A DNA stretch of 33,477 nt from a virus. This document shows positions 1-5,415 of this stretch, piece by piece (within the stretch, counting starts at the first letter, position 1; each line of letters starts with the position of its first letter). Where the stretch lies: positions 1 through 33,477 of IMG/VR virus record IMGVR_UViG_3300030105_001789. One strand, 5' to 3'. The notes beneath the pieces were generated by a model. It was not told the origin of the DNA and made no database searches. It worked only from the letters and a program-made list of their open reading frames with translations. Both the position numbers and the translations under genes were made by a program.

Positions 1-99
1 AACTACTTCTACATCTTTTACATCAGAACCTTTTTTATAGTTGTTAATGTATTCCTGTAACACCTTAGCTTGTTCTGTTGCTTTAGCATCCATTTTAGC
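1..99. repeat. terminal direct repeat, left copy
   Basis: Bases 1-99 are identical to 33379-33477. The repeat lies inside the SSB-like gene, and joining the ends there restores one uninterrupted reading frame. A repeat of exactly 99 bases is a typical k-mer overlap from assembling a circular or circularly permuted molecule, so it need not be a physical terminal repeat. Confidence 0.95.
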
Positions 100-633
100 A
101 TCAATATTTTTACCTACTGTAAAAACAGGCATAGAATATTTAATACTTCCTTTCTTACCATCTTGTGCTGTGTTTACTTCCATCCATTGATTATCTAATA
201 AATGCTTATTTTCTTTATGAAAAGTAGAGTAGTTACTAACAGCAGAACCTTTTAATTGTAGGTTAGCTATTGAGCCATCTTCTAACAATACATAAACGCT
301 TCTGTGATACTTTCCACCAGCTTGGTTTACTTTTGCTTTAATATTTTTGTAAATTCCTTCTGCAATAACACCACCTTTAAAAGATGATACTTTTAATTCC
401 TCTTGTCCTACTGCGTAAACTTCGTTAGAAAAGATTGCAGATTCAGAAGCATCGTTCCAACCTTTTACAGTTGAGTAATGTTCTAGGAATAAGAATTTAA
501 AAGGTAAAGGTACTTCTACATTTTTTGCTGCTTCTTTGTCGTAATAAGAAAAGCATTTGTCGTTTGATTTCCAGCTAATAAATTTTGTTGCTGGGTTTTT
601 ACTTGTTGTGCTTGGGCGTTCTAATCTTGCCAT
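1..633 (-). CDS. single-stranded DNA-binding-like protein, 5' part (gene crosses the contig junction)
   Basis: The ATG is at 633 and the frame runs off base 1 after 211 codons. Closing the circle through the 99-base overlap continues it to a TAA at 33331, giving 226 residues. The body is a mixed beta-rich protein without a recognised signature. The last ~30 residues are acidic and end in DETDVPF, like the C-terminal tip of bacterial SSB and of phage ssDNA-binding proteins, which recruits replication partners. The position next to the replication genes and just before a candidate origin fits that role. A near-consensus -7 element (TATATTTA) lies about 20 bases upstream of the ATG. SSB function is inferred from tail and context, not from a clear OB-fold motif. 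Confidence 0.6.
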   Translation of the reverse strand, partial: MARLERPSTTSKNPATKFISWKSNDKCFSYYDKEAAKNVEVPLPFKFLFLEHYSTVKGWNDASESAIFSNEVYAVGQEELKVSSFKGGVIAEGIYKNIKAKVNQAGGKYHRSVYVLLEDGSIANLQLKGSAVSNYSTFHKENKHLLDNQWMEVNTAQDGKKGSIKYSMPVFTVGKNIDAKMDAKATEQAKVLQEYINNYKKGSDVKDVEVV

Positions 634-692
634 AATAATAATTGTTTTAAATATACGATTATTTTTCCGTAACCGCTTCGGATCTATTTTTA

Positions 693-917
693 TTAATCTT
701 TTAAAAAGTCTTGAAAATGTGTTTTGTCTTTTGCTTCCCAATCTAATTCGGTTGCAACTCCCTGTAATATAGAAAATATTACATAAGAAACATGAAGATA
801 ATTTATATTTTCTTTTAATTCATTTACTACTGAATTAAAAGTTAAAGGGTATTTAGCAACATTTTTTAATATTTGTTCTTTAATCTCATCTTTTAATCTA
901 TCGTAAACTGATTCCAT
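693..917 (-). CDS. hypothetical protein, 74 aa
   Basis: It begins MESVYDRLKDEIKEQ. The ATG at 917 is preferred to a TTG at 935, and it overlaps the end of the preceding 54-residue gene by 20 bases. It is predicted mostly helical and ends in an acidic, aromatic stretch (ELDWEAKDK). It is the last small gene before the SSB-like gene. No family recognised. Confidence 0.65.
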   Translation of the reverse strand: MESVYDRLKDEIKEQILKNVAKYPLTFNSVVNELKENINYLHVSYVIFSILQGVATELDWEAKDKTHFQDFLKD

Positions 918-1062
918 AATTGTAAGGTTTTTCAAAGTTATTATCTTGATTGCATTTTAAAGAGTTTACTATAACATTAGCAATCTTTGTTTTGTAGTCG
1001 AATGTAACCTTAACTTCAGTCGGTAAGGCTACGTCTTTTGTTCTTAGGTATTTCTGTATCAT
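898..1062 (-). CDS. hypothetical protein, 54 aa
   Basis: The ATG at 1062 shares bases with the TAA of the upstream zinc-ribbon gene (TAATG), so translation is probably coupled. The protein starts MIQKYLRTKDVALPTEVKV and has alternating beta-like hydrophobic residues and one cysteine. Its end overlaps the next gene by 20 bases. Function unknown; support comes from the tight stop-start packing of the operon. Confidence 0.55.
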   Translation of the reverse strand: MIQKYLRTKDVALPTEVKVTFDYKTKIANVIVNSLKCNQDNNFEKPYNYGISLR

Positions 1063-1196
1063 TAGTTATCAGAGTTAAAACATTTGTTAGAACAATATTG
1101 TTCTTGTTCTGATATTGGTTGGTCACATACACAGCACTCGCTTGTGTAGTCTTCTTCTCCAAAAGGGTTATCTAATTTCCATTCATCGTAATTCAT
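1062..1196 (-). CDS. small zinc-ribbon-like protein, 44 aa
   Basis: It starts MNYDEWKLDNPFGEEDY, followed by CCVCDQ and YCSNKC, a CxxC...CxxxC arrangement expected to bind one zinc ion. Short proteins with this layout (MNYDEWK, then paired cysteines) are common in early regions of Bacteroidota phages. The stop overlaps the next start (TAATG). The molecular role is unknown; a DNA- or protein-binding adaptor is possible. Confidence 0.65.
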   Translation of the reverse strand: MNYDEWKLDNPFGEEDYTSECCVCDQPISEQEQYCSNKCFNSDN

Positions 1197-1252
1197 AATA
1201 TATAAGTTTTAAATTCTTTGCTAAATTAATACTTATTTATGTAACTACCAAA

Positions 1253-1450
1253 TTAATTAGCACAATTATCTAAAATTTGTACAAAGTGTCTTATTTGTGA
1301 GAGTTCCCACTCTCCTAAATCAACTCCATTTATTTTTATATTATAATGGTCTGTCTTTGTTTTATTACATTCAATAGATTCTTGTGCCACTTTTAAATTC
1401 AATCTACCTTGTTCTTTTAGTTCTTCGTATTTACTCTGAGTTCCTTCCAT
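1253..1450 (-). CDS. hypothetical protein, 65 aa
   Basis: The start at 1450 lies 20 bases inside the end of the DUF3310 gene, as usual for this tightly packed operon. The N-terminal half is charged and helical (SKYEELKEQGRLNLKVAQES). The C-terminal half contains INGVDLGEWELSQIRHFVQ. No recognised domain. Confidence 0.6.
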   Translation of the reverse strand: MEGTQSKYEELKEQGRLNLKVAQESIECNKTKTDHYNIKINGVDLGEWELSQIRHFVQILDNCAN

Positions 1451-1622
1451 TTTCTTTTAAATATATATTAATTACTTCTTTAGTTTTATTCAGATCACTT
1501 TTAAACTCTCCTTTGTGTCTACATCTAACAATACGTTTAATGATATCAAACTCATAAGAGTTGAGCTTCCAATCTTCTGCAAATTTATATAAGCTGTCTG
1601 TACCTTTATAATACTCTGGCAT
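1431..1622 (-). CDS. DUF3310-like protein, 63 aa
   Basis: The sequence matches the DUF3310 pattern of phage proteins: an N-terminal PEYYKG box, a W in an FAEDWKL segment, IIKRIVRCRHKG, then a DLNKTKEVINIYL helix. DUF3310 is the small domain also found in T7 gp1.7, a phage nucleotide kinase, but stand-alone copies have no proven activity. Its ATG overlaps the stop of the 32-residue membrane peptide (TAATG), so the two are probably translationally coupled. Confidence 0.65.
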   Translation of the reverse strand: MPEYYKGTDSLYKFAEDWKLNSYEFDIIKRIVRCRHKGEFKSDLNKTKEVINIYLKENGRNSE

Positions 1623-1720
1623 TATAATTTCATTAGGTAGATTACTATTAACGCTAAAACCTCTACAATAAATATAACAAGTGCTACAGTAAACATTTCT
1701 TTAAAATATTTGTCGTACAT
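1622..1720 (-). CDS. 32-residue single-pass membrane peptide, paralogue of the one at 32573-32668
   Basis: The peptide begins MYDKYFKEMF and continues as one hydrophobic segment interrupted by a single glutamate (FIVEVLALIVIYL), ending in Lys-Leu. It is coupled on both sides by TAATG overlaps, to the phosphoesterase upstream and the DUF3310 gene downstream. A second gene at 32668 encodes a clearly related peptide with the same MxDKxFKEMF start and the same buried Glu (FIxEVL). Conservation of start, spacing and Glu in two distant loci argues that it is expressed and functional. It could be a small membrane effector; function unknown. Confidence 0.7.
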   Translation of the reverse strand: MYDKYFKEMFTVALVIFIVEVLALIVIYLMKL

Positions 1721-2442
1721 TATAATTTCATTTTTACATTAATTGCAGTTTCTCCATTTATTATAACACCTACACCGATTGCTTCTTTTTTACCACCCTG
1801 CATATATCCCATTGCATAAGATTTGCTATCTATACCACAACCTACTTGCATACCAAATAGAGCAGAGTACTTACCAAAAAACCATTCTGTGTACATTTGT
1901 GTGTGAAAGTGTCCAGATACAGTACTTACCATGTCTCTCTTTGCTGCTGTTTTTGCTGCCGAAGATTTATCACCATGTACATATCTAACACCATCTATAT
2001 ACACCTCTGTTACAAAGTTCCATTTAGGAGTCTCTAAGACCTCTTTATATTCTTTAATCCACTTGCTTGGTATGTTACTTGTTTGTGCCTTACGTACAAT
2101 AATACGATCGTGGTTTCCTAAAGTAACATCAGCTTTTGGAAATGCTTTGTACCAACGTGCTAATTTCTTAACAGTTTGTTCTAATTCAAACTTTCCACCC
2201 ATTCCATCGGAATCTGATTCGTGATAACTTGAATAATGGTTATCTATAACATCACCTATAAACACAACCTTGTTACAATTATATTCTTTGTATGTATCTT
2301 TACAGAATTTTAAATAACCATCTAAGCAAAAAGGCTCGTGTAAATCTCCAATACATAAAACTCTGGATTCTACTTTGGTTATCTTTTCGTAGGCTTTTAG
2401 GATGTTTCCTTTTAATCTTGGTCTAAAATCTTTATTACTCAT
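1720..2442 (-). CDS. calcineurin-like metallophosphoesterase, 240 aa
   Basis: The full dinuclear-metal phosphoesterase signature is present in order: GDLHEPF (D33, H35), GDVIDN (G63, D64, D67), GNHD (110-112), HGD (H156) and GHFH (H178, H180). Family members hydrolyse phosphoesters of nucleotides, nucleic acids or proteins; the substrate here cannot be read from sequence. In phage early regions such enzymes are plausible in nucleotide metabolism, nucleic acid end processing or counter-defence. It is the first gene of the minus-strand transcription unit, downstream of a TATATTTG promoter, and is coupled to the membrane peptide that follows. Confidence 0.9.
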   Translation of the reverse strand: MSNKDFRPRLKGNILKAYEKITKVESRVLCIGDLHEPFCLDGYLKFCKDTYKEYNCNKVVFIGDVIDNHYSSYHESDSDGMGGKFELEQTVKKLARWYKAFPKADVTLGNHDRIIVRKAQTSNIPSKWIKEYKEVLETPKWNFVTEVYIDGVRYVHGDKSSAAKTAAKRDMVSTVSGHFHTQMYTEWFFGKYSALFGMQVGCGIDSKSYAMGYMQGGKKEAIGVGVIINGETAINVKMKL

Positions 2443-2457
2443 AAGTTTTATTTTTTA

Positions 2458-2465
2458 CAAATATA
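2458..2465 (-). promoter_or_regulatory. Bacteroidota-type -7 element for the leftward early operon
   Basis: On the minus strand this reads TATATTTG, an exact match to TAnnTTTG, 16 bases before the phosphoesterase ATG. No clear TTG element is seen at -33. It forms half of a divergent promoter region with the plus-strand element at 2567. Confidence 0.6.
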
Positions 2466-2566
2466 CGTTATTTTATTTAATGTATAGGTATTAGCCTTAT
2501 ATGTTGAATATAAATTAGCCTAAGATGTTTATTTATATATAATTAGGTAGTTTAATTTATTTGTTA

Positions 2567-2574
2567 TATATTTG
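2567..2574 (+). promoter_or_regulatory. Bacteroidota-type -7 element for the plus-strand small-gene island
   Basis: TATATTTG on the plus strand matches TAnnTTTG and faces the four small genes at 2675-3621. The ~100 bases between it and the first ATG hold a leader with a GTGTTATACATTGGCACGG stretch resembling other inter-gene leaders of this island. The -33 element is not convincing. Confidence 0.5.
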
Positions 2575-2674
2575 CTTTTTACAACTTATTTGTGTATGAT
2601 TTGTTGAGGAACGAAATAAAATATATACGGTGTTATACATTGGCACGGTATTAATAACTAAAAACTTAAAAGAT

Positions 2675-2836
2675 ATGAATTACAAACAATTTACAGAATT
2701 ATTAGAGCCGTATAACAACCTATACAATATAGTATTAACAGACGGTAGACACGGATTAAGGGGCGCAGGGAAAAACTCTACTGAGGACTTTGTAAAGTTG
2801 GTTGGTAAAGAGAATGTTAAAATTTTCATTTACTGA
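2675..2836 (+). CDS. hypothetical protein, 53 aa (plus-strand island)
   Basis: The ATG at 2675 follows an A-rich leader (ACTTAAAAGAT). A GTG 45 bases upstream would extend the frame but lies in the leader-like repeat and is less likely. The protein is MNYKQFTELLEPYNNLYNIV followed by a basic, glycine-rich turn (RHGLRGAGKNS) and a helical end. First of four co-directional small genes opposed to the rest of the genome. No family recognised. Confidence 0.6.
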   Translation: MNYKQFTELLEPYNNLYNIVLTDGRHGLRGAGKNSTEDFVKLVGKENVKIFIY

Positions 2837-2837
2837 T

Positions 2838-2981
2838 ATGAGATTTTGGAAAGAAGAAACACCATTACAATTTATAGCATCTTGTATATGGAACACAAGT
2901 GAAAATTTAAAGATACCTCTAGGCAGGTTTGCGCCAATTGTTTTTGGATGGATGATAGGCTCGAAAGGAAAACGGATGTAG
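2838..2981 (+). CDS. hypothetical small protein, 47 aa
   Basis: The ATG is one base after the previous stop (TGATATG). The protein begins MRFWKEETPLQFIASCIW and ends IPLGRFAPIVFGWMIGSKG plus KRM, with a hydrophobic C-terminal half that may touch the membrane. I recall similar IPLGRFAP..FG..IGSKGK endings in short proteins of flavobacterial phages, but know no function. Confidence 0.6.
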   Translation: MRFWKEETPLQFIASCIWNTSENLKIPLGRFAPIVFGWMIGSKGKRM

Positions 2982-3042
2982 TGCTTGTGTATAACGAATT
3001 AGATAAGATTAGTTGCGTGAATAATAACTTAAATAAATAAAA

Positions 3043-3294
3043 ATGAAAGAATTAATAAAAAAACATCTTGAAGGATGGCAGGGATTAGAAAAATTGAGTA
3101 TAACACACTTTGAAGAAACAGGTAAAATAAGTGGTAGTTTTTTTATAGCGTTGAAGGAAATGATAAAAGAAGACCGAGCCGAGCAATTAATTTTATTTGG
3201 TGTTAGCAAATCGGTTTGTAGTAAATGTAATGGTTTTGGAAAATACGAAAAACAAGGGGCGTTATATCCATGTTTTAGATGTGATAATAATTAA
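3043..3294 (+). CDS. small zinc-finger protein, 83 aa
   Basis: The C-terminal third carries CSKCNGFGKYEKQG followed by CFRC, a CxxCxGxG...CxxC arrangement like half of a DnaJ-type zinc domain. The N-terminal 55 residues are helical and charged. The start follows an inter-gene leader (TAAGATTAGTTGCGTG at 3004-3019) that recurs before other small genes of this phage. The zinc site is likely; the target is unknown. Confidence 0.7.
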   Translation: MKELIKKHLEGWQGLEKLSITHFEETGKISGSFFIALKEMIKEDRAEQLILFGVSKSVCSKCNGFGKYEKQGALYPCFRCDNN

Positions 3295-3357
3295 AACTGT
3301 TTTCTAACGTATTGGCTATGAGTTGCCCGATTATTAATAAATAAAATAGTAAAAATT

Positions 3358-3621
3358 ATGAGTGGAATGAAAAGTAAATTAGGAATGTTTGCAATGATGG
3401 CAGCAATGGCTTCTATGGGTGATAATGGATATTCAGAAATGAGCGAGATTAGACAACTAACAGACGAAGAAAGAGCAGAATTACAAGCCATTGCGGATAA
3501 AAAGAAATTAGATGACCTTAAACAAAAAGGAGTAAACGAATATTTTTACGGGCAAAAAGTAATATACGCTCGAAACAAAAAGAATGCTGATAGAAAAGCA
3601 CGAAACAAGGGTTACTTATAG
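3358..3621 (+). CDS. hypothetical protein, 87 aa
   Basis: The N-terminus is methionine- and alanine-rich (MFAMMAAMASMGDNGYS). An acidic helix follows (LTDEERAELQAIADKKK) and a basic, tyrosine-containing tail ends in NKGYL. It is the last gene of the plus-strand island and is followed by two hairpins with the loop CGTTTTAAT. Function unknown. The leader contains TATGAGTTGCCCG (3317-3329), a variant of the shared motif. Confidence 0.65.
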   Translation: MSGMKSKLGMFAMMAAMASMGDNGYSEMSEIRQLTDEERAELQAIADKKKLDDLKQKGVNEYFYGQKVIYARNKKNADRKARNKGYL

Positions 3622-3626
3622 CCGTT

Positions 3627-3695
3627 GTTGTTGTGTCGTTTTAATACACTACAACAAGAGTATAAGAGGCGTTTTAATGCCTTTTATGATTAGTT
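3627..3695 (+). repeat. tandem hairpins closing the plus-strand island; 43 bp shared with 28334-28376
   Basis: Hairpin 1 pairs 3627-3636 with 3646-3655 around the loop CGTTTTAAT. Hairpin 2 pairs 3662-3670 with 3679-3687 around the same loop type and is followed by TTTTAT, so it can act as a terminator. Bases 3653-3695 recur with one mismatch on the minus strand at 28334-28376. The segment ends with TATGATTAGTTG, the leader motif that precedes small genes elsewhere, as if another gene once followed. Confidence 0.75.
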
Positions 3696-3701
3696 GTAAT
3701 T

Positions 3702-4139
3702 TTACTTAAATCTCAATAGTAATGCACATATTATAGTTATAAGAACGCTGTAAATTAACAACCATAAAGGAGTTTTATATCTTACAATTTCCTTAGAAGA
3801 TTCTTTTATTTTGTTCTCGTATTTAATTCTGTACTTGTTTTCAAAGATGCTTTCATAAGCCTTTAAATCAATCTTAGCTTGTATAGAACCATCAACAGAT
3901 GTGATCTCTATTTTGCCTTGTGGCACACTAATAGATTGCTTAAACGGTCTTAAATTACCTAAACTATCACAAGGCTTTTCTACAGTTAAAGTATCTGTAA
4001 ATCTTTCTGTAATAATTCTATCTTTAGTTACGATTAAAGTATCTACTTGTTTAATGTATTCCTTTTTTATAGTTGTCTTTTTTGTAGCACAACTTAAAAA
4101 TAAAAAAGTAAATAAAATAAATAAAATGTTTTTGTTCAT
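3702..4139 (-). CDS. probable unimolecular spanin (lipoprotein with C-terminal membrane anchor), 145 aa
   Basis: The N-terminus is a lipoprotein signal (ILFILFTFLFLSC, lipid-modified Cys17). The middle, residues ~18-120, is a charged periplasmic stretch with beta and helical segments. The end is a single membrane helix (PLWLLIYSVLITIICALLL, ~124-143) followed by RFK. An outer-membrane lipid anchor plus an inner-membrane anchor on one chain is the defining design of u-spanins such as T1 gp11, which fuse the two membranes at the end of lysis. It is the last gene of the late unit, directly after the other lysis candidates. Topology is read from sequence; spanin function is inferred. Confidence 0.7.
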   Translation of the reverse strand: MNKNILFILFTFLFLSCATKKTTIKKEYIKQVDTLIVTKDRIITERFTDTLTVEKPCDSLGNLRPFKQSISVPQGKIEITSVDGSIQAKIDLKAYESIFENKYRIKYENKIKESSKEIVRYKTPLWLLIYSVLITIICALLLRFK

Positions 4140-4164
4140 TGTATTAAATTAATGTGTATATTTG
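4131..4164 (+). promoter_or_regulatory. plus-strand promoter of a short orphan transcript
   Basis: TTTG at 4131-4134 and TATATTTG at 4157-4164 are 22 bases apart, within the spacing seen for Bacteroidota promoters. No reading frame follows; a strong terminator lies about 45-70 bases downstream. It points away from the spanin gene. Confidence 0.5.
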
Positions 4165-4170
4165 TATTCA

Positions 4171-4233
4171 AGTAATCAAATAATATTTTGTAAGTTTTTC
4201 TATTAAGCACCCTATTTATGTAGGGTGTTTTTT
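4171..4233 (+). ncRNA. candidate small RNA, about 60-65 nt
   Basis: The plus-strand promoter at 4131-4164 and the terminator at 4208-4233 bound a segment without an ORF. The 5' part is unstructured and U-rich and the 3' part is the terminator hairpin, the usual layout of a small antisense-type RNA. The start (~4171) is inferred from the promoter. It may equally be only a leaky promoter in front of a terminator that blocks rightward transcription. Confidence 0.35.
4208..4233 (+). terminator. intrinsic terminator between DUF5675 and spanin genes
   Basis: CACCCTA (4208-4214) pairs perfectly with TAGGGTG (4221-4227) around TTTATG and is followed by six T on the plus strand. On the minus strand the hairpin is present but lacks a long T run, so it favours termination of plus-strand RNA. 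Confidence 0.75.
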
Positions 4234-4236
4234 AGT

Positions 4237-4653
4237 TTACACAATATATAAATCTACTTCTGTTAAGTCCTTTAAAGTATTGTGAAATTTAACCATAGTT
4301 TGAACAGAATTTAAAACATCCTTCCAATCATCGTTATCTATATCTGCAAAACTATCACCGAGAGAGACACATCCATTTAATTGCCAAAAATGATTAGCTG
4401 AATGGAATTTACATTCACTTCTGTTTGTTACATCCTTTAACTCCCATAAGTCTTTTTTAAATCTATTAGAGTATTCTAATTTACATTTATAAACTCCTAA
4501 AGGCACACAGCTAATATCTGTTTTGTTATCTATATATGGTAGCTCTAAAGTTCTACATTGAAATAAGGTTTTATCTGTTTTCTTATCTACAATATATAAC
4601 TCTCCTAAAGTTTGTCTGTTTAAGTGTTCACGTCTATAAATTTGTAAATACAT
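4237..4653 (-). CDS. DUF5675 family protein, candidate peptidoglycan-active enzyme, 138 aa
   Basis: Matches the DUF5675 layout: TLGELYIVDK, CRTLELPYIDNK, SCVPLGVYKC, a serine/arginine segment, FHSANH, and GCVSLGDSFADI. The H-x-x-N-H ... G-C arrangement resembles the His and Cys of L,D-transpeptidase-like folds, but catalysis is unproven for the family. It lies inside the lysis module, where no lysozyme, amidase or other classical endolysin is seen, so it is the best candidate for the cell-wall enzyme. The ATG directly follows the stop of the preceding gene. Confidence 0.7.
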   Translation of the reverse strand: MYLQIYRREHLNRQTLGELYIVDKKTDKTLFQCRTLELPYIDNKTDISCVPLGVYKCKLEYSNRFKKDLWELKDVTNRSECKFHSANHFWQLNGCVSLGDSFADIDNDDWKDVLNSVQTMVKFHNTLKDLTEVDLYIV

Positions 4654-4986
4654 CTACTTCATAAGTGATTTAGCAAGAAATATAATAACTCCACCGATAA
4701 ACCCAGCAGCTACACTTATTAAACCAGCTTTACCAACTCTAACTGCATCTACTTTGTCTTTCTTATCTAATCTAATTTTATTGTCATTCGCTAACTGAAC
4801 AATTCCTTTTGTATTTGTTTTACTATTATTTTCTAAATATCCTAAAACTTTATTATTAATATGATCTTGATCGTTCATAAAAGTAGAAACACTTGCAGCA
4901 AAATCTAAATGAGTTTTTGCCATGTTTTCTTGTCCTTCTTTTATAGAAAGCAATATATCTTTTTGAGTTACTTTCTTAACTGCCAT
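4654..4986 (-). CDS. putative holin-associated membrane protein (XhlA-like layout), 110 aa
   Basis: The first ~85 residues are soluble and helical (KKVTQKDILLSIKEGQENM...). One membrane helix lies at the C-terminus (AGLISVAAGFIGGVIIFLA, ~88-106) before a basic end. A long helical head with a C-terminal anchor is the design of XhlA-type holin partners. It overlaps the start side of the 61-residue membrane protein by 11 bases, so the pair is co-translated. Confidence 0.55.
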   Translation of the reverse strand: MAVKKVTQKDILLSIKEGQENMAKTHLDFAASVSTFMNDQDHINNKVLGYLENNSKTNTKGIVQLANDNKIRLDKKDKVDAVRVGKAGLISVAAGFIGGVIIFLAKSLMK

Positions 4987-5161
4987 TATATTTCTTTTTA
5001 GTCATTATATCTTCTGCTGTGTTTCCTATAATACCAAAACCAAATAAACCACTCGTATAAATTGCAAAACCTGTATCGCTTGTAATTGCCCAAGTTAGTA
5101 AAGCAACTAATGTTCCTATTACCGCCAACCAAAATTTACTACTTCTTATTAATCTTTTCAT
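4976..5161 (-). CDS. putative holin, 61 aa
   Basis: A basic N-terminus (MKRLIRSSK) precedes two hydrophobic stretches (FWLAVIGTLVALLTWAI and GFAIYTSGLFGFGIIG) joined by a short turn, then a charged tail. Size, two membrane segments and position in the lysis block fit a small class II-like holin. Sequence alone cannot separate this from other small phage membrane proteins. Confidence 0.5.
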   Translation of the reverse strand: MKRLIRSSKFWLAVIGTLVALLTWAITSDTGFAIYTSGLFGFGIIGNTAEDIMTKKKYNGS

Positions 5162-5163
5162 AT

Positions 5164-5415
5164 CTAAAATCTTAAAATGTAATATATAAAAATTGGCATT
5201 ATACCAAATATAAAATCCATAAAACTTGCGTTACCTTTTTCTAACAACCCATCCCATACAACCTCTTTTATAATTGCAATTAATATAAGTAATAGACTCG
5301 CATCAAATACAGTTAAGAAATTAGATAATATAACAAACAATATAGAACTCCAAAAAAAATGCAATAGCTTATCATTTGGAATTAATTTATTTAAAAATAA
5401 AAATATCTGTTTCAT
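5164..5415 (-). CDS. small multi-pass membrane protein, VanZ-like pattern, 83 aa
   Basis: The pattern DKLLHFFWSSILF ... IKEVVWDGLLEKGNASFMDFIFG has the D-K-x-x-H-F, K-E-x-x-x-D and S-x-x-D-x-x-x-x-x-G positions typical of short VanZ-like/YfjD-type phage membrane proteins, with about three membrane segments. Its start overlaps the fibre gene stop. It may be a second holin or an accessory of cell-envelope disruption; role unproven. Confidence 0.5.
   Translation of the reverse strand: MKQIFLFLNKLIPNDKLLHFFWSSILFVILSNFLTVFDASLLLILIAIIKEVVWDGLLEKGNASFMDFIFGIMPIFIYYILRF

Noticed and set aside
1779-2224. Plus-strand frames opposite the phosphoesterase
   Set aside because: The minus-strand gene has all catalytic motifs; the opposite frames are low-quality shadows.
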